From NCBI RefSeq assembly GCF_964340395.1, contig NC_135550.1, positions 682,001-746,000 on the forward strand: DNA of 64,000 nucleotides. Direction: 5' to 3'. Position 1 is the first letter of the stretch. Each line of letters begins with the position of its first letter. Both the position numbers and the translations under genes were made by a program. Shown in pieces: positions 53,199 to 64,000 of the stretch. A model generated the notes under the pieces. That model ran no database searches, was not told where the DNA came from, and worked only from the letters and a program-made list of their open reading frames with translations. This DNA comes from Glandiceps talaboti (lineage: Eukaryota; Hemichordata; Enteropneusta; Spengelidae).

Positions 53199-55300
53199 TT
53201 TTTAATTTGCTATTTTGACCAACTCCGGTTGTCTATTCGCGATAAAATTACGATTAGTTTGGAAACGGGGTAGATTTTCTATGATTCCGTGTCATAAAAG
53301 CATGTGTTGTGTAGTTTTCGAAAAGCACACCCGGTGGGAAAGTCGCCCAACAGGCGATCTCGCGCCATTGCTGTACTACGTGGCACTTTATTCCGGCGGG
53401 GTGTCTCTTGAAAACAGGAATAGCGAAGGATGAGCCAATCAAGTGAGACCTTTCAAATGTAGCTAATATTATAGCCAATAAAATTAGTTGTACGATGATA
53501 TGTGTATAATAAGGGTAAGGCTGGCCTCTACACAATAAGTAATAGTTGAAATCTTTGTCGCATGAATTCGTATTTATGTACGGATGCGTAGTCTTTCTGA
53601 ACAGTAATTTTTAGATCAGTTAGTATTTAAACTACGTTTCTGAGTTAATTATTCGGTAGGTTATTGACGAGCTCCCTTTGTAAAAACGCTGTACAAATTG
53701 GATGTCAACGTTCGCCCGGCCACGTTCAACGGAACTAAGTGAAGCTCAATCATAACAATGGTGGCTGTCAAAATCGAAGACGCAATTTGACCGTGTTGTT
53801 ATTTCAGTGAGTTTATTCAGCAAGAAAACAACGTGTTCTATGTTTTTGTACTTCCTACATGATGTGATGATCGTTTTTTTACCGGTACAACTTACAGCCT
53901 ACAATGAAACTGCTAACTTCTTAGTTAGTAACACTGACACGATTCCGTGTTCCGTGTTCCGTGCACATTTCTAAATATGCGAAACCAGTTACTGAATGTG
54001 TAGTGGATATTGATATTCAGTTTGAAAAATTAAAATCCTGAACTTTATTTTGCAAACGGTTTTGTCATTTCTTAGTAATTATAGGGCCGACTGTATCACG
54101 TTTAACGTTTATGTCAACCCGGAAGTACATAGATATGAAAATAGACGAAGTGACTTGTTCATGTAATTAGTAACAAAATTTTGCTGTAACTGTTGGTAAC
54201 CTTCAAATTTATTTATTTTTATGTTGTAAATACATTCTAATATGCACTAAGGACAACACTATAAAGACTTGCTCCATGGGAAGGTAATTTTTTGTCTTTT
54301 AAAAATGCAATAGTTAGATCAATGTGTACCAGAAATGTTATGTAGTATTTAAGCTAGAAATAAGACCACATAACATCTTATTACTCCCCCCCCCCCCCCC
54401 CAATTAAGACAAACTACTCACAGAAAGCAACAAAAAAAGAGAAGAAGCTCCAAAACATAAAAAAGAGAATAAATTACAGTAAGGAGTTGATGATGCACAA
54501 ACAACTACAAAGAAATAGACAGTTCAATTACAACACACGGTTTGAAATAAATATGGGGTTTGGAAAAGTGAATTAGAAGTAGAGCAAAAACTAAGAGAGA
54601 TGAAGAGCCTAAGTGAACAAGCGAAAGCACTTAAAGATAGGACCACCAAATTTTTTGCAGGACTACTACGTTATCAATTTTACTAGTCCTGTGGGATAGT
54701 GACTTTTTTACTCCAGTGTCGAACCCTGTTGGCTGAGAATGACTCTCTTTCGGGTACTTGGGGATTGTCGCCGTACGGAAACTAAGATGGCGATCAATAC
54801 ATTTCTTCCCTATATATATATCTACTACAACTAGTACAAGTTGAATGTTGTTGACTTGGTAAATTTGTTAGAAAATTGAAATTCAAATTGCCTCAAAATT
54901 ATTTTAGATCCCTAGTTTATTTCATTCATCATTAAAATTTTCCAGGGTTAAAGCTGTAAGACACTGGAATTATTTATAGCCAACCTCAAAATCCTCTTTT
55001 TTTTCTTTTTCTTGTGTGCATTTCCCAGTCATTTTTTTTCTGAGATTTTGTGCAATTTTTCATAACAGTAGATTTTTGTTATAAAATGGTGACTATGGTA
55101 TAAAAGTACAATACATTACCAACTTCTGTGTAAAATGTGTTTTATAGTGAGACATCATATGAAACCACTAACCACTTTATTGCATCGCTAAAACAAAACT
55201 GCATAGTAAAGAGCTGAAGAACTGAACCACTTCTACATGTCACCAAAATAAAAAATAAACTTAAAAAAAAACAGCGGAGCTATTCTGACCGATAGGTCGC
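53199..55300. other. intergenic, no gene seen
   Basis: C16 run at about 54,387-54,402. 54,655-54,800 weakly resembles 48,060-48,140 and 47,560-47,640 (GTCCYGWGGGATAGTGACTT; GGTACTTGGGGATTGTCG), perhaps another dispersed family. Confidence 0.4.
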
Positions 55301-55311
55301 TTGTTAGTTTT

Positions 55312-55392
55312 AACAATCGGTAGCGATGTCATACCCCCTACATACATACAACATGTTGTATGTATGTAGGGGGGTATGACATCGCTACTGAT
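55312..55392. repeat. near-perfect 80-bp palindrome
   Basis: AATCGGTAGCGATGTCATAC onward folds on itself around ACATACAACATGTTGTATGT. It would form a long hairpin or cruciform. Confidence 0.92.
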
Positions 55393-55754
55393 TTTATAAG
55401 AATATCACCAATCCCTATAATAATGTCATTGTTCTGTATCAGGTCCGTCATAGACAAGAATAAAACCATTTAGGAAAGGAATAACAGTTTACAAGCGACT
55501 GTGGTAATAACCTTTGAAAATTTGACATATACCTAAGTGTCAAATGATGTTCAATGTTATGGCCGCCATGTTTTTAGTATAAATATTCTATTTCGGCAAG
55601 TATTTTTGATATAATTTCGATTTATCATCACTTACCAATAGTATACAACTTCTATGAATGCTTGATCTCTGCTGAATATCATTTTATTTGTAACTTGAAT
55701 GCAAGTAGCAACGTCGGAAAGATCAACATTGCCCTAAACAAACTTTGATTTGAA

Positions 55755-55918
55755 TATGACTTTATCGACTGCTGTAACATAAAATATTTGTTCCAATTTT
55801 CGCCTTGTCATGATTTCTAAAACAAAGTATGTCTGCTGCTCAGACATGAATGGATCTCGCTACTTTAGTCGGCGACACCGGTCGTTCATGTGCAGGTACT
55901 AGGTGGGGTACGTGTTTT
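55755..55918 (+). repeat. direct repeat A of a duplicated segment
   Basis: About 164 bp, repeated at 58,544-58,709 (ATGACTTTATCGACTGCTGT, GAATGGATCTCGCTACTTTA). Ends in GTGCAGGTACTAGG, a donor-like site. Confidence 0.85.
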
Positions 55919-56115
55919 CTACATACCAAACTACCAAACCAGCTTGTTCCTCAGCAATCTTGGTCAACTCATTGCATCCTTGCACACAATCAATGTTTAC
56001 CACAATGTCATCTGTGGAGACTTCAATGACAATCTCCTAGCACAACAAGTTCACCCAGTTGAGAAATTCATGTCTAGCTTCCAATTCAACCAAGTTGTTA
56101 ACCCTTTGAACCCCA
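55919..56115 (+). pseudogene. LINE endonuclease-domain fragment
   Basis: Encodes NLGQLIASLHTINVYHNVIC-GDFNDNLL and HPVEKFMSSFQFNQVV. The GDFN motif after a hydrophobic strand and the following helix are typical of the EEP-type endonuclease of LINE ORF2. Fragment only, joined directly to repeat A. Confidence 0.7.
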
Positions 56116-56169
56116 AGCCCCTGAGAGGGTATAATATAGGTGTTGGTACCATGTTACATAACACCTGGT

Positions 56170-57710
56170 GTCCAAACTGACCAAGGATGACCCAGGAAAA
56201 CTATATAATTATGGAATCTACATATATCATAGTTTCCAAAAATATGCAAATTTTTGTCATGTGACCTCATTATATATTCAACATGGCCGCCAAACCAGTA
56301 AAGTTATGAAATATTTTTCACATTTTTATAATTTGTATTGGTGAGAGTACAAAATTCTCAGTTTTTTATAGCATTTTAGCCCTCAATGTTACCAGCCAGT
56401 GGAATAATAGAAATATTACATAATATGTAAAGATTTATGTATGAAATTTTGATTTTCACCATAGTAAACATGTGGTAACTCGTTATTTTTGCATGCAATT
56501 CAAGGAGTGGAAGTACCATATTGCAGGATTGTGAACTTTGAGTCCAAACTGACCAATGATGATCTGATGAAACCATATATTTTTGAACTGGTCATAAAAA
56601 AAAACATCCCCAAAATATGCAAATATTGGTCATGTGACCTCATATATTCAAAATGGCAGCCTTTACAATAAAATTATTAAATTCTCCACCCATTTTTCAA
56701 TTTGTATGGGTAAGAGTATGATATTTTCAATTTGTTATTGCATTTTAGCCCTCAATGTTACAAGGCTGTGGAATAATATGGAAATATTACATCATATGTA
56801 AAGATTTAGGAGCAAAACTCTGATTTCACCCCATACAACATATGGCGAACATATAGTAACTTGGTACTCTTGAACAGGGATTCTGAGAGTGATAGTGCCA
56901 TATTACAGGATCATTTGAGTCTAAACTGATCGTATTTGACCATACATAACCAAGTATTTTTGGAATTACCAAAAGATAGCGGGCCCAAAAATATGCAAAT
57001 ATAGGTCGTGACCTCATTAAATATTCAAAATGGCTGCCATTACATTCAAGTTATTGAATTTTATGCACATTTTTCAATTTGTATAAGTGAGAGTAAAATA
57101 TTTTCAAATTTTTATTGTAATTTTAGCCCTCAATGTTGCAAGGCTGTGGAATAATACGAAAATATGACATCATATGTAAAGATTTGGGCCAAAAAACTTT
57201 CGTTTTAGTCATTATGTACTAGGCAAACATACAGTAATTTGATATGTTTGGCATACCATTCAACAAGTGAAATAGTCATATTACATGGGTACCTGAGTCC
57301 AAACTGACCATGTTTTACCATACATAACCAAGTATTTTTGGATAAAACCAAAGACAGTGGTCCCAAAATATGCAAAGTTTGGTCATGTGACCTCATTAAA
57401 TATTCAAAATGGCTGCCATTACAGTCAAGTTATTAAATTTTTCACAAATTCTTCAATTCGTATTGGTGAAACCTGAAACATTCATTTTTCATTGCACTTT
57501 GTTGTTCAATGTCATAAGCATGCAGCATTATATATCCAAATATTTTATATGTAAATATTTGGGCACCAAATCTTTGTTTTTAGTCATCATGTACAGGGTA
57601 AACATATGATATATCTGTGTGACATGATGCAAAAAATGTAAATACATGTATCATACAAGCGTGCTTGAGTCCAAACTGGCCAAATGTCATCTGGTATAAC
57701 CCAGGGCATG
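56170..57710 (+). repeat. tandem satellite, about 375-bp period, four units
   Basis: GTCCAAACTGACC or a variant recurs at 56,170, 56,542, 56,919, 57,297 and 57,669. Units also share CAAAAATATGCAAAT, GGTCATGTGACCTCATTAAA, ATTCAAAATGGC and TTTTAGCCCTCAATGTT. Fragments of the same family occur at about 60,600-60,960. Confidence 0.9.
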
Positions 57711-58543
57711 CCTTTTGAGGCGAGTGATCGCTCCGCTCGCCTACCGCTCGCGCAAATTAAAATCCACGAGAGCGATTTTCCACTCGCCTGGTCCCAACCA
57801 ACCTGTACAACAGCCTGATGTTATTTTATGTCATTTTTCAGTATGTGGTTACCATAAAAATCAACATTTGTTCGGTAAAATTACGTGGTGGGAGCGTGGC
57901 ACACTTCTGTGTTCATAATCGTCGATCTCCAGCTGAAATCAGCGCTGTCATTCATGACCTATATATGTATCTGAAATTTGCATTGTACTACCCTTATATG
58001 GGAAAAATAGTGACGTATTCGAAGCGGGACATGCATGATGTCGTGGAATATCATGAATATTGATCAGCTCAGTATGCAGGGAGATTTCAACTTTCGCATC
58101 ATTGCAAATTGCGCAATTACAATTGATACGATGACTGTTTGGAGTTCTTGTTTTCAGCAATCCATCGATGAGTTTTTAGTTTTAAATTCCGATCGGCCTA
58201 GTTTTGTTAGAACAGGGTTTTTGGAGACCATCCTACGTGAATGTCTCCTCCGCAACATGAACAACAACTGAGATTTATAGTCGCTACACAAAGTACATGC
58301 CCAGAGTTCTGACAATAGCTTGGCGATGTTTTGGAGGGCATTGAAAGAATGACAATAAAATAAGATCGATTATTTTACAAAATAAAAATAAAAATAATCT
58401 GTCGATATTTTTCCCTTCTTATCTTATTATTCTCGTGCAGTTTTCAGAGAAATTCCGAGGTTTTTATCATGATCTCCAACACCCAGATTCATTGTTTTTG
58501 TCCGATGATCTATTCAACTGCTGACCACGTCTGTTTTATCTCC
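57711..58543. other. unassigned segment with short open frames
   Basis: 57,715-57,800 contains GGCGAGTGATCGCTCCGCTC-type self-complementary sequence. Two overlapping frames (57,818-58,063 and 58,035-58,271) have no recognised domain. 58,266-58,344 recurs inverted at 58,878-58,925. Confidence 0.4.
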
Positions 58544-58709
58544 ATGACTTTATCGACTGCTGTAACATATAAAATATTTGCTCGAATTTTCGCCTTGTCA
58601 TGACTTCTAAAACAAAGTAGGTCTGCTGCTCAGACGTGAATGGATCTCGCTACTTTAGTCGGCGACACTGGTCGTCCGTGTGCAGGTACTTGGTGGGGTT
58701 ACGTGTTTT
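58544..58709 (+). repeat. direct repeat B of the duplicated segment
   Basis: As 55,755-55,918, continuing without the LINE fragment into an open frame reaching 58,855. Confidence 0.85.
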
Positions 58710-58952
58710 ATTGTCTCGGATCGAGTGAATGGTTACAAATTAGTCAAATTAGCAAGCAATTTAACGTCAACGTCAAAGCTCAACATCAGGAGGCATTTGT
58801 CATCTGGGGTACGTTTTTGTCAATTCATTATAGTTTTGTACAATCTCAAGTTTGAATTAGCTGCATTTTAAGCGAAATAAAATGCCCTCCAAAACATGTA
58901 CATTGTAGCGACTATAAATTGTTCCGGGGGAGATATTCAGGTACGATGTTTT

Positions 58953-60205
58953 TAGCACAACTGAACTTGTTCAGTAGTGCTATAGGGATCGTCCGGCATC
59001 TGTCTGTCTGTCTGTCTGTCTGTCTGTGTGTGAGTGTGTGTGTGTGTGTAAACAACTTAAAGCCAAAAACCGCTGAACCGATTGCCATGATATTTGATGG
59101 GTCCATTACCTTGGGTGTCTGGTTGGGAAATTGTTCAAATCAAAATGATCGCGTCACAGGTGTGTGATGTGGGTCAAAAAGTGTGATTTTTGGTCAAAAA
59201 ACTTAAACTCAGAAACTAATGGGCAGATTGGTGCGAAATTTGGTGGGAACATTCTTAAGGGGATGTAAAGTAAGATTTGTTCATGACATGATGATTCCAT
59301 CACTGATATGCAAATTAGGGCTAAAATGTGTCTTTTTGGTTAAAAATCTATAATTCCAAAACTACTGAGCAAATTGGGCTGAAATTTAATGGGAATGCAT
59401 CTAGGGATGTATGGACGAAAAAATATTAAGCATACCATGATTCCATGACTAATATGCAAATTAGTCAAAAATTTTGGTCAAAAACTTATGTCTCAAAAAG
59501 TACTTGGTCTGAAACTGGGTGAGATGTTTCTGAAAGTGTTATTCTGCACATTTTGACAAAATTGGCCCTAGCGACCATGACCACGCCCTTAGCAACAACC
59601 AAATGGCAGTATATTTTGGTAAAATAACATCATCTGGTAGGCAATTGAGTAAACATTCAAAAAAATGTATGCAAATACCGTAGCAACCATGACCATGCCC
59701 ATAGCAACAGCCAAACGGTCATGTATTTCACAAAGATAACATCAGGGATCAATAGACAATTGAATAAAACATTTAAAAAATGTATGCAATTTTGCCTGGC
59801 AACAAGACCACGCCCATAGCAACAACCCAATAATCAGGTGTATTGCAAAGATAACAACAGGAATAGAAAGGCAAATGAATGAACATTCAAAAAATGTATG
59901 CAAATGTGCCCAGCAACAAGACCACGCCCATAGCAACAGCCAAATGATCATGTGTATTGCAAAGATAATATCAGGAATTCATACACAAGTGAACAAAAAC
60001 ATACAAAAATGTATGCAAATATATCTAACAACATGACCACGCCCATAGCAACAGCCAAATGATAGCATATAAAGATAGCAACATGGTTGGATAGGCAACT
60101 GGATAGTCATTCAGCATTCACTTATTGTTAGCATGGACTAGCATATGGATAAACATTTTTAAAGACTGTACAGTTGTGCTACAACACCATTTGTGGTATT
60201 TTTAT
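58953..60205 (+). mobile_element. R1-family element
   Basis: Same order as the copy at 41,758-43,262: hairpin TAGCACAACTGAACTTGTTC-AGTAGTGCTA, GTCT microsatellite, ACCGATTGCCATGATATTTG, 114-bp tandem units at 59,580-60,060 and end GTGCTACAACACCATTTGTG. Confidence 0.8.
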
Positions 60206-61534
60206 AAAACGTTCTAAGAAAACAAGACCAGTTAGAATTTGAAATTAAAAACATATTTTTCTATTGTACTACTTGTAGTCACAACAAAAAACTGAATATT
60301 TTTTCAAGATTTTGATGTGCACAGACTTAACAAAATTGTTGCAATAATAATTGTTGTACAAATAACCAAACGAACTGTTACTTATAAATATATTTTTGCA
60401 TACATTTTTTAAATGTTTTTATTTATTTATTTTTTTTATTTATTCGGAGCCAACTGGCCATTTGAAAATACAAATAGAAATGAAAATGAATTTTTTTTTC
60501 TTCACCTGCCTGACTATTTTCAGGAGAGGTATTAAATCACTCACCTGGATGGTTTCAGGAGAGTGATTTTTAGCTCTTCTGCCATTTTCAAAAGACATGC
60601 CCTGATAACCATATATTTGTGGAATCAAAATGCAACACAGATCCCAAAAAATATGCAAATTTTTTTCTCATGACAGCATTAAATATTCAAAATGGCCTCC
60701 AATACACAAATCATACAATGTAGTTTCCTTTATATTTTTTTTTCTGTATTTTGAAGGTGGACGTAAGACTTTCTTGACTTTTCATATCATTCTATTGCTC
60801 ATTATTACATGGTTGTGCCTTAGCATGCAAATATACAACAACAAACAATATCTATAACATAAAATTGATCTTTAATATTCATCAACTGCTGAATGTATGT
60901 GGTAAATCTGAAACATCATCCAAGAATTCAAAAAGGAGGAGTATCATATCACTAGGGCCCTAGGCCCCAGGCCCTCGGTCGAATGTGACTTCTCTTTGTC
61001 TAATATTACTATACACTTTTCAACTCAGTGTGACACAGAGGACCCAAAAATAAATAATTTGTTCACATAACTTCACTGCTCTTTCAAAAATAGCTGACAA
61101 TCTCTAAAAAAATTGACAGAATCTGTGATATTTTTTATTAGCATTGGTAATATTAAGAAGAAAAAATAAAAATGAGACACTAACACTCGCGAGAAGTCAG
61201 GTAGTAGATAAATGACAAAGATATGGTAAATTGTCATTGCTACTTGTTACTAGTAGTGGCAATGTACATGTACATGCAAAGTCAATTGACAGTCCCCTAG
61301 TATGTCACTACATGTCATGTGTATTGTTGAACTTGATGTTGATATATGAAACATTTTCAGCATACTTCTAACGGTCCCAAACACCAATGGCAGCATCTGG
61401 TATAAAATACATGGCTATTATAATCTCAACAGTGTCATGTGAAATAATTGGCTATTCAAAATGACTGAAAATCTTAGGTAATCTGATATCAACATAATAT
61501 GTTCGGTTGTGTTCATCAGAAGTGTTGAGGATTA
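60206..61534. other. repeat fragments, no gene
   Basis: 60,600-60,960 holds a diverged unit of the 375-bp satellite (CCAAAAAATATGCAAATTT, ATTCAAAATGGCCTCC). The rest is AT-rich. Confidence 0.5.
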
Positions 61535-61613
61535 TATAATATTTAAAGTCTTATCACTCCGCTCAAGGTTATTACCTATTTTATTAAGGAGTGGATACGA
61601 GATGTGAATGTTG
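61535..61613. repeat. 79-bp direct repeat, copy 1
   Basis: TATAATATTTAAAGTCTTAT, CACTCCGCTCAAGGTTATTA and GGAGTGGATACGAGATGTGA. Identical to 61,885-61,963 except one base. Confidence 0.92.
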
Positions 61614-61884
61614 GTAATCCCAAGCGGAATGATTTTCCATTTATGGGTGGGTGGGTGGGGCTTCGGATCTTATTTCCTGGTTTGTGTTACCTGCTCTGCC
61701 TTCCCTCATCACCCATTATATATTTTGGAGTCTGCTTACTCTCCTCATTCGTACTTCAGTGTCGTGAACAAGGGATGACACCGACCTCTTCCCTTCACCT
61801 GGTTATATACCTATCCTCATTAATATTCATGAGATCATTTGCATATTGCGTAGTAATTTCACTCCGTGATAAGGCTTTTAATAA

Positions 61885-61963
61885 TATAATATTTAAAGTC
61901 TTATCACTCCGCTCAAGGTTATTACCTATTGTATTAAGGAGTGGATACGAGATGTGAATGTTG
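61885..61963. repeat. 79-bp direct repeat, copy 2
   Basis: See 61,535-61,613. A hairpin with GTGATAAGGCTTTTAAT precedes this copy. Both lie downstream of the recombinase gene on the minus strand and could be terminal repeats of that element. Confidence 0.92.
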
Positions 61964-62297
61964 TCCATTCCATGTTGTATTCTCTTCGTATTCCTCACAC
62001 TATTATACATCTTCCCATTTCTCACCACATCAGTATCATCAACCCTTTCCTCACCCCACACTTCATCAATACCAATCAATACGGCACACCCTTCTTTTCA
62101 TTTTTATTCATAATTATTTTTATTTATTTTTTTTATTTATTTATTTTTTTTTTTTTATTATTATTATTATTTTTTCATTTCTTTATTTATTCTCCGTGCA
62201 CAGGTATTATCATTTAATACATTATGCTTATGGTATTCATGGTTACTGTAACATATCGTTCTAATTAATTCAGGTCATGATTATAGTCATCCTTCGT
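61964..62297. other. downstream region of the recombinase gene, T-rich
   Basis: 62,100-62,190 is (TTTA)n/T-rich. On the minus strand this gives AATAAATAAA motifs just after the recombinase stop, possible polyadenylation signals. Confidence 0.5.
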
Positions 62298-63644
62298 CTA
62301 TCTATTGGTTTGAAGGTCAGATATGCCTGCAGCCTGAAAAGCTACAGTGAAACCCGCGAGCTTCTCCACATTTTCATATATAGCCGTATCGTGCATATTT
62401 CCAAGCATCTCTTCCGTTCTATTTTCGGGTCGTCCGATGGCCGAAACAACCGATAACTTTGTATAGTGGTGTGCTGTTTTTTCTGCCTTCCATCCCACAT
62501 GGCCCATCACCTCATGGATGCTAGCGCCCGCCAGAGACATGGTGATGGCGCATGCACTCCTTAGACTATGTGGTGTCTCGCCTTCATCCAAGTTCAGAAC
62601 TTGGAGGTAAGATTTCAATCGTTGATACACCAATTGCGAAGATAGGGGTTTATTCTCCACTTCTCCCGTTGGCGTTGTTGGTCTAAAGAGATATCCTGTC
62701 GTTATATCTATGCCTAATTTCAGTGCTAGATCTATATATTGCTCTAACGTATTTACGGGACATAAGCGTATGTCCCCACATCTCTTAATTGCAAACATAT
62801 TTGACTCTGAACCTCTTAAAGTCTTTCCAAAAGTGTGATTGAAAATCAATCCCGAGTTATCAGGGAACCGGAGAATTTCCTGCGTTTTGATCTGCCCGAG
62901 GTCTCCTGCTCTATCACCAGAGAAGAATAACATCTTCAAGAATGCCATGTCTCTTGCATAGACATATATTAGCGTGGCTGATGAGGATGACATGATTTTT
63001 TCCAGGATATGATCAAACACTTGTACCAGCTTTTGCAAGAATAGCGGCTTTGCTTGTTTCACTGTAACGTGCGCTTTTGCCTGCTCTTCAGACGTCTTCT
63101 TTAGGTATCGATGCACCATTACACCATTGGCTGGGTTTCTTATACTCCTCCCGGTTTCTGCTTGCATTGCTTGAAAGTACGTCGATAATTTCGACACGAT
63201 ATTTTTTGCAGTCCCCGCTCTCAGCCGTTTTGGGCACTCACAGGGCATTTGACGACGGACTCTTGCAGCATTTCCATATGTATAGGAAGTGTGTCTAATT
63301 GCTCCACTCGAACTATTCTTTAGAAATTTGGAGACCTTCGAAGCTATCTCCTCCTCCTCCTTGTTGCCCAACAGCAATACAATAAGTCGACCGGCGTCGT
63401 CACCAAAATCGTTGGCTTCGAACTGACACAGCACCGCTCGAAATCTCTGTAGCTTTGCGTGTGCCACCATAGTGGCACGGTCCACGAGGGTTCTCAGGCC
63501 ATTAAGCAGTTGTTGTCTTGACATTAAGGCAGGGCTGTGAGCCATTTCCATAAGCTTTTGCAGGGCGTCATCTACGCCAGCTGCCCCAGCTGTCTCTTGT
63601 ATCTTTTCAACTTTTTTCAAAAGCTGTTCCAACTTTTCCGTAAC
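62298..63644 (-). CDS. tyrosine recombinase (Crypton-like or YR-retroelement type), last exon
   Basis: Open on the minus strand from a likely splice acceptor (GATTTCGTTTCAG before 63644) to a stop at 62,298; there is no ATG at the start, so upstream exons are expected. An alpha-helical N-terminus (EQLLKKVEKIQE) and a central helical domain precede the catalytic domain. Counting from the Leu codon at 63,632 as residue 1, the catalytic residues are Arg 241 in FFSGDRAGDLGQ, HSLR 355-358, HVGW 378-381 and Tyr 390 in TAHHYTKL, a full R-H-R-H/W-Y set. No RT lies within the remaining 350 bp on its 5' side, so whether this is a DNA-only Crypton, the end of a YR retroelement or a domesticated recombinase is open. 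The frame is intact. Confidence 0.8.
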   Translation of the reverse strand, partial: VTEKLEQLLKKVEKIQETAGAAGVDDALQKLMEMAHSPALMSRQQLLNGLRTLVDRATMVAHAKLQRFRAVLCQFEANDFGDDAGRLIVLLLGNKEEEEIASKVSKFLKNSSSGAIRHTSYTYGNAARVRRQMPCECPKRLRAGTAKNIVSKLSTYFQAMQAETGRSIRNPANGVMVHRYLKKTSEEQAKAHVTVKQAKPLFLQKLVQVFDHILEKIMSSSSATLIYVYARDMAFLKMLFFSGDRAGDLGQIKTQEILRFPDNSGLIFNHTFGKTLRGSESNMFAIKRCGDIRLCPVNTLEQYIDLALKLGIDITTGYLFRPTTPTGEVENKPLSSQLVYQRLKSYLQVLNLDEGETPHSLRSACAITMSLAGASIHEVMGHVGWKAEKTAHHYTKLSVVSAIGRPENRTEEMLGNMHDTAIYENVEKLAGFTVAFQAAGISDLQTNR

Positions 63645-63707
63645 CTGAAACGAAATCAGGGATTCAGTGAGACGTTACATATGTTACAAAATGTCCCTCT
63701 GACATTT

Positions 63708-63734
63708 ATACATACATACATACATACATACATT
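63708..63734. repeat. short (ATAC)n microsatellite
   Basis: CATACATACATACATACATAC-type run. Confidence 0.9.
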
Positions 63735-63749
63735 CATTACTACTTGGGT

Positions 63750-64000
63750 ACCCTTCCCGGCACTATATTCAACATCACCAACAGGGTGCCCTAGTCATTG
63801 GCACTCCCTACATCCCTGACACATTGGGTGCTCCGCCTTGGCACTCCACCTCGACGCCACCAACAATGGTGCCCTAACTAGCACTCCCATTTACAATCTT
63901 CCGACACATTGGGTGCTCCGCATTGGCACTCCAACTCGACGCCACCAACGGGGTGCCCTTGCTAGCACTCCCCATATCATTTACAATCTTCCGACACATT
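63750..64000. repeat. ~85-bp tandem repeat at the window edge
   Basis: GACACATTGGGTGCTCCGC, TTGGCACTCCA, TCGACGCCACCAAC and GGTGCCCT recur about every 85 bases and run off the window. Confidence 0.8.

Noticed and set aside
61941-62264. Phe-rich 107-codon frame resembling a membrane protein
   Set aside because: Produced by a T-rich low-complexity stretch (62,100-62,200).

Overview
The window looks like repeat-rich nuclear DNA from a marine invertebrate animal. It has long TE-filled introns, split genes with GT-AG signals, DIRS-type tyrosine-recombinase retrotransposons, LINE fragments, foldback elements, MITEs and many minisatellites. No operon-like packing, rRNA or CRISPR was seen. An invertebrate deuterostome (lancelet- or hemichordate-like) is my guess from the repeat style; the sequence does not settle the species.

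Host genes. (1) From the left edge to 25,651 on the + strand lie the 3' exons of one gene. Exons 122-190, 8554-8657, 15361-15461, 17779-17904 and 25543-25651 join in phase into about 168 residues that look like the C-terminal RWD domain of the kinetochore scaffold KNL1 (CASC5/Blinkin). (2) At 29,739-31,065 on the - strand is a compact three-exon gene for a 118-residue protein I do not recognise. The two genes converge. I see no other convincing host gene; 31-64 kb is almost entirely repeats and mobile elements.

Mobile layer inside the KNL1 gene. The first long intron holds a decayed hAT transposase (1.35-3.16 kb) and a 4.2-kb imperfect palindrome (3.27-7.47 kb). The palindrome is loaded with nested insertions: two copies of a 496-bp element with 9-bp target duplications, a TTAA-flanked element, and a LINE tail. 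The second intron holds a 4.1-kb foldback element at 11.1-15.2 kb, whose arms are 22-bp tandem repeats and whose core carries a broken integrase-type transposase. The third intron holds a copy of a dispersed family called R1 here, which ends exactly at the next exon. The last intron holds a structurally complete DIRS element at 18,982-25,026.

From 26 to 39 kb there are several inverted-repeat MITEs, a 48-bp minisatellite, a tRNA-derived SINE and a 40-bp minisatellite (36.9-38.2 kb). At 39-43 kb a 5'-truncated LINE sits inside an R1 element between direct repeats of about 270 bp, apparently an exceptionally long target-site duplication. At 44-46.5 kb are a 781-bp foldback MITE and a terminal-inverted-repeat element with a neighbouring palindrome. 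At 48.2-53.2 kb is a second, different DIRS-like element with inverted termini and an internal complementary region. At 55-61 kb are a LINE endonuclease fragment, a 375-bp tandem satellite, another R1 copy and duplicated segments. The right edge (62.3-63.6 kb, - strand) encodes a third tyrosine recombinase with no reverse transcriptase nearby, next to 79-bp direct repeats.
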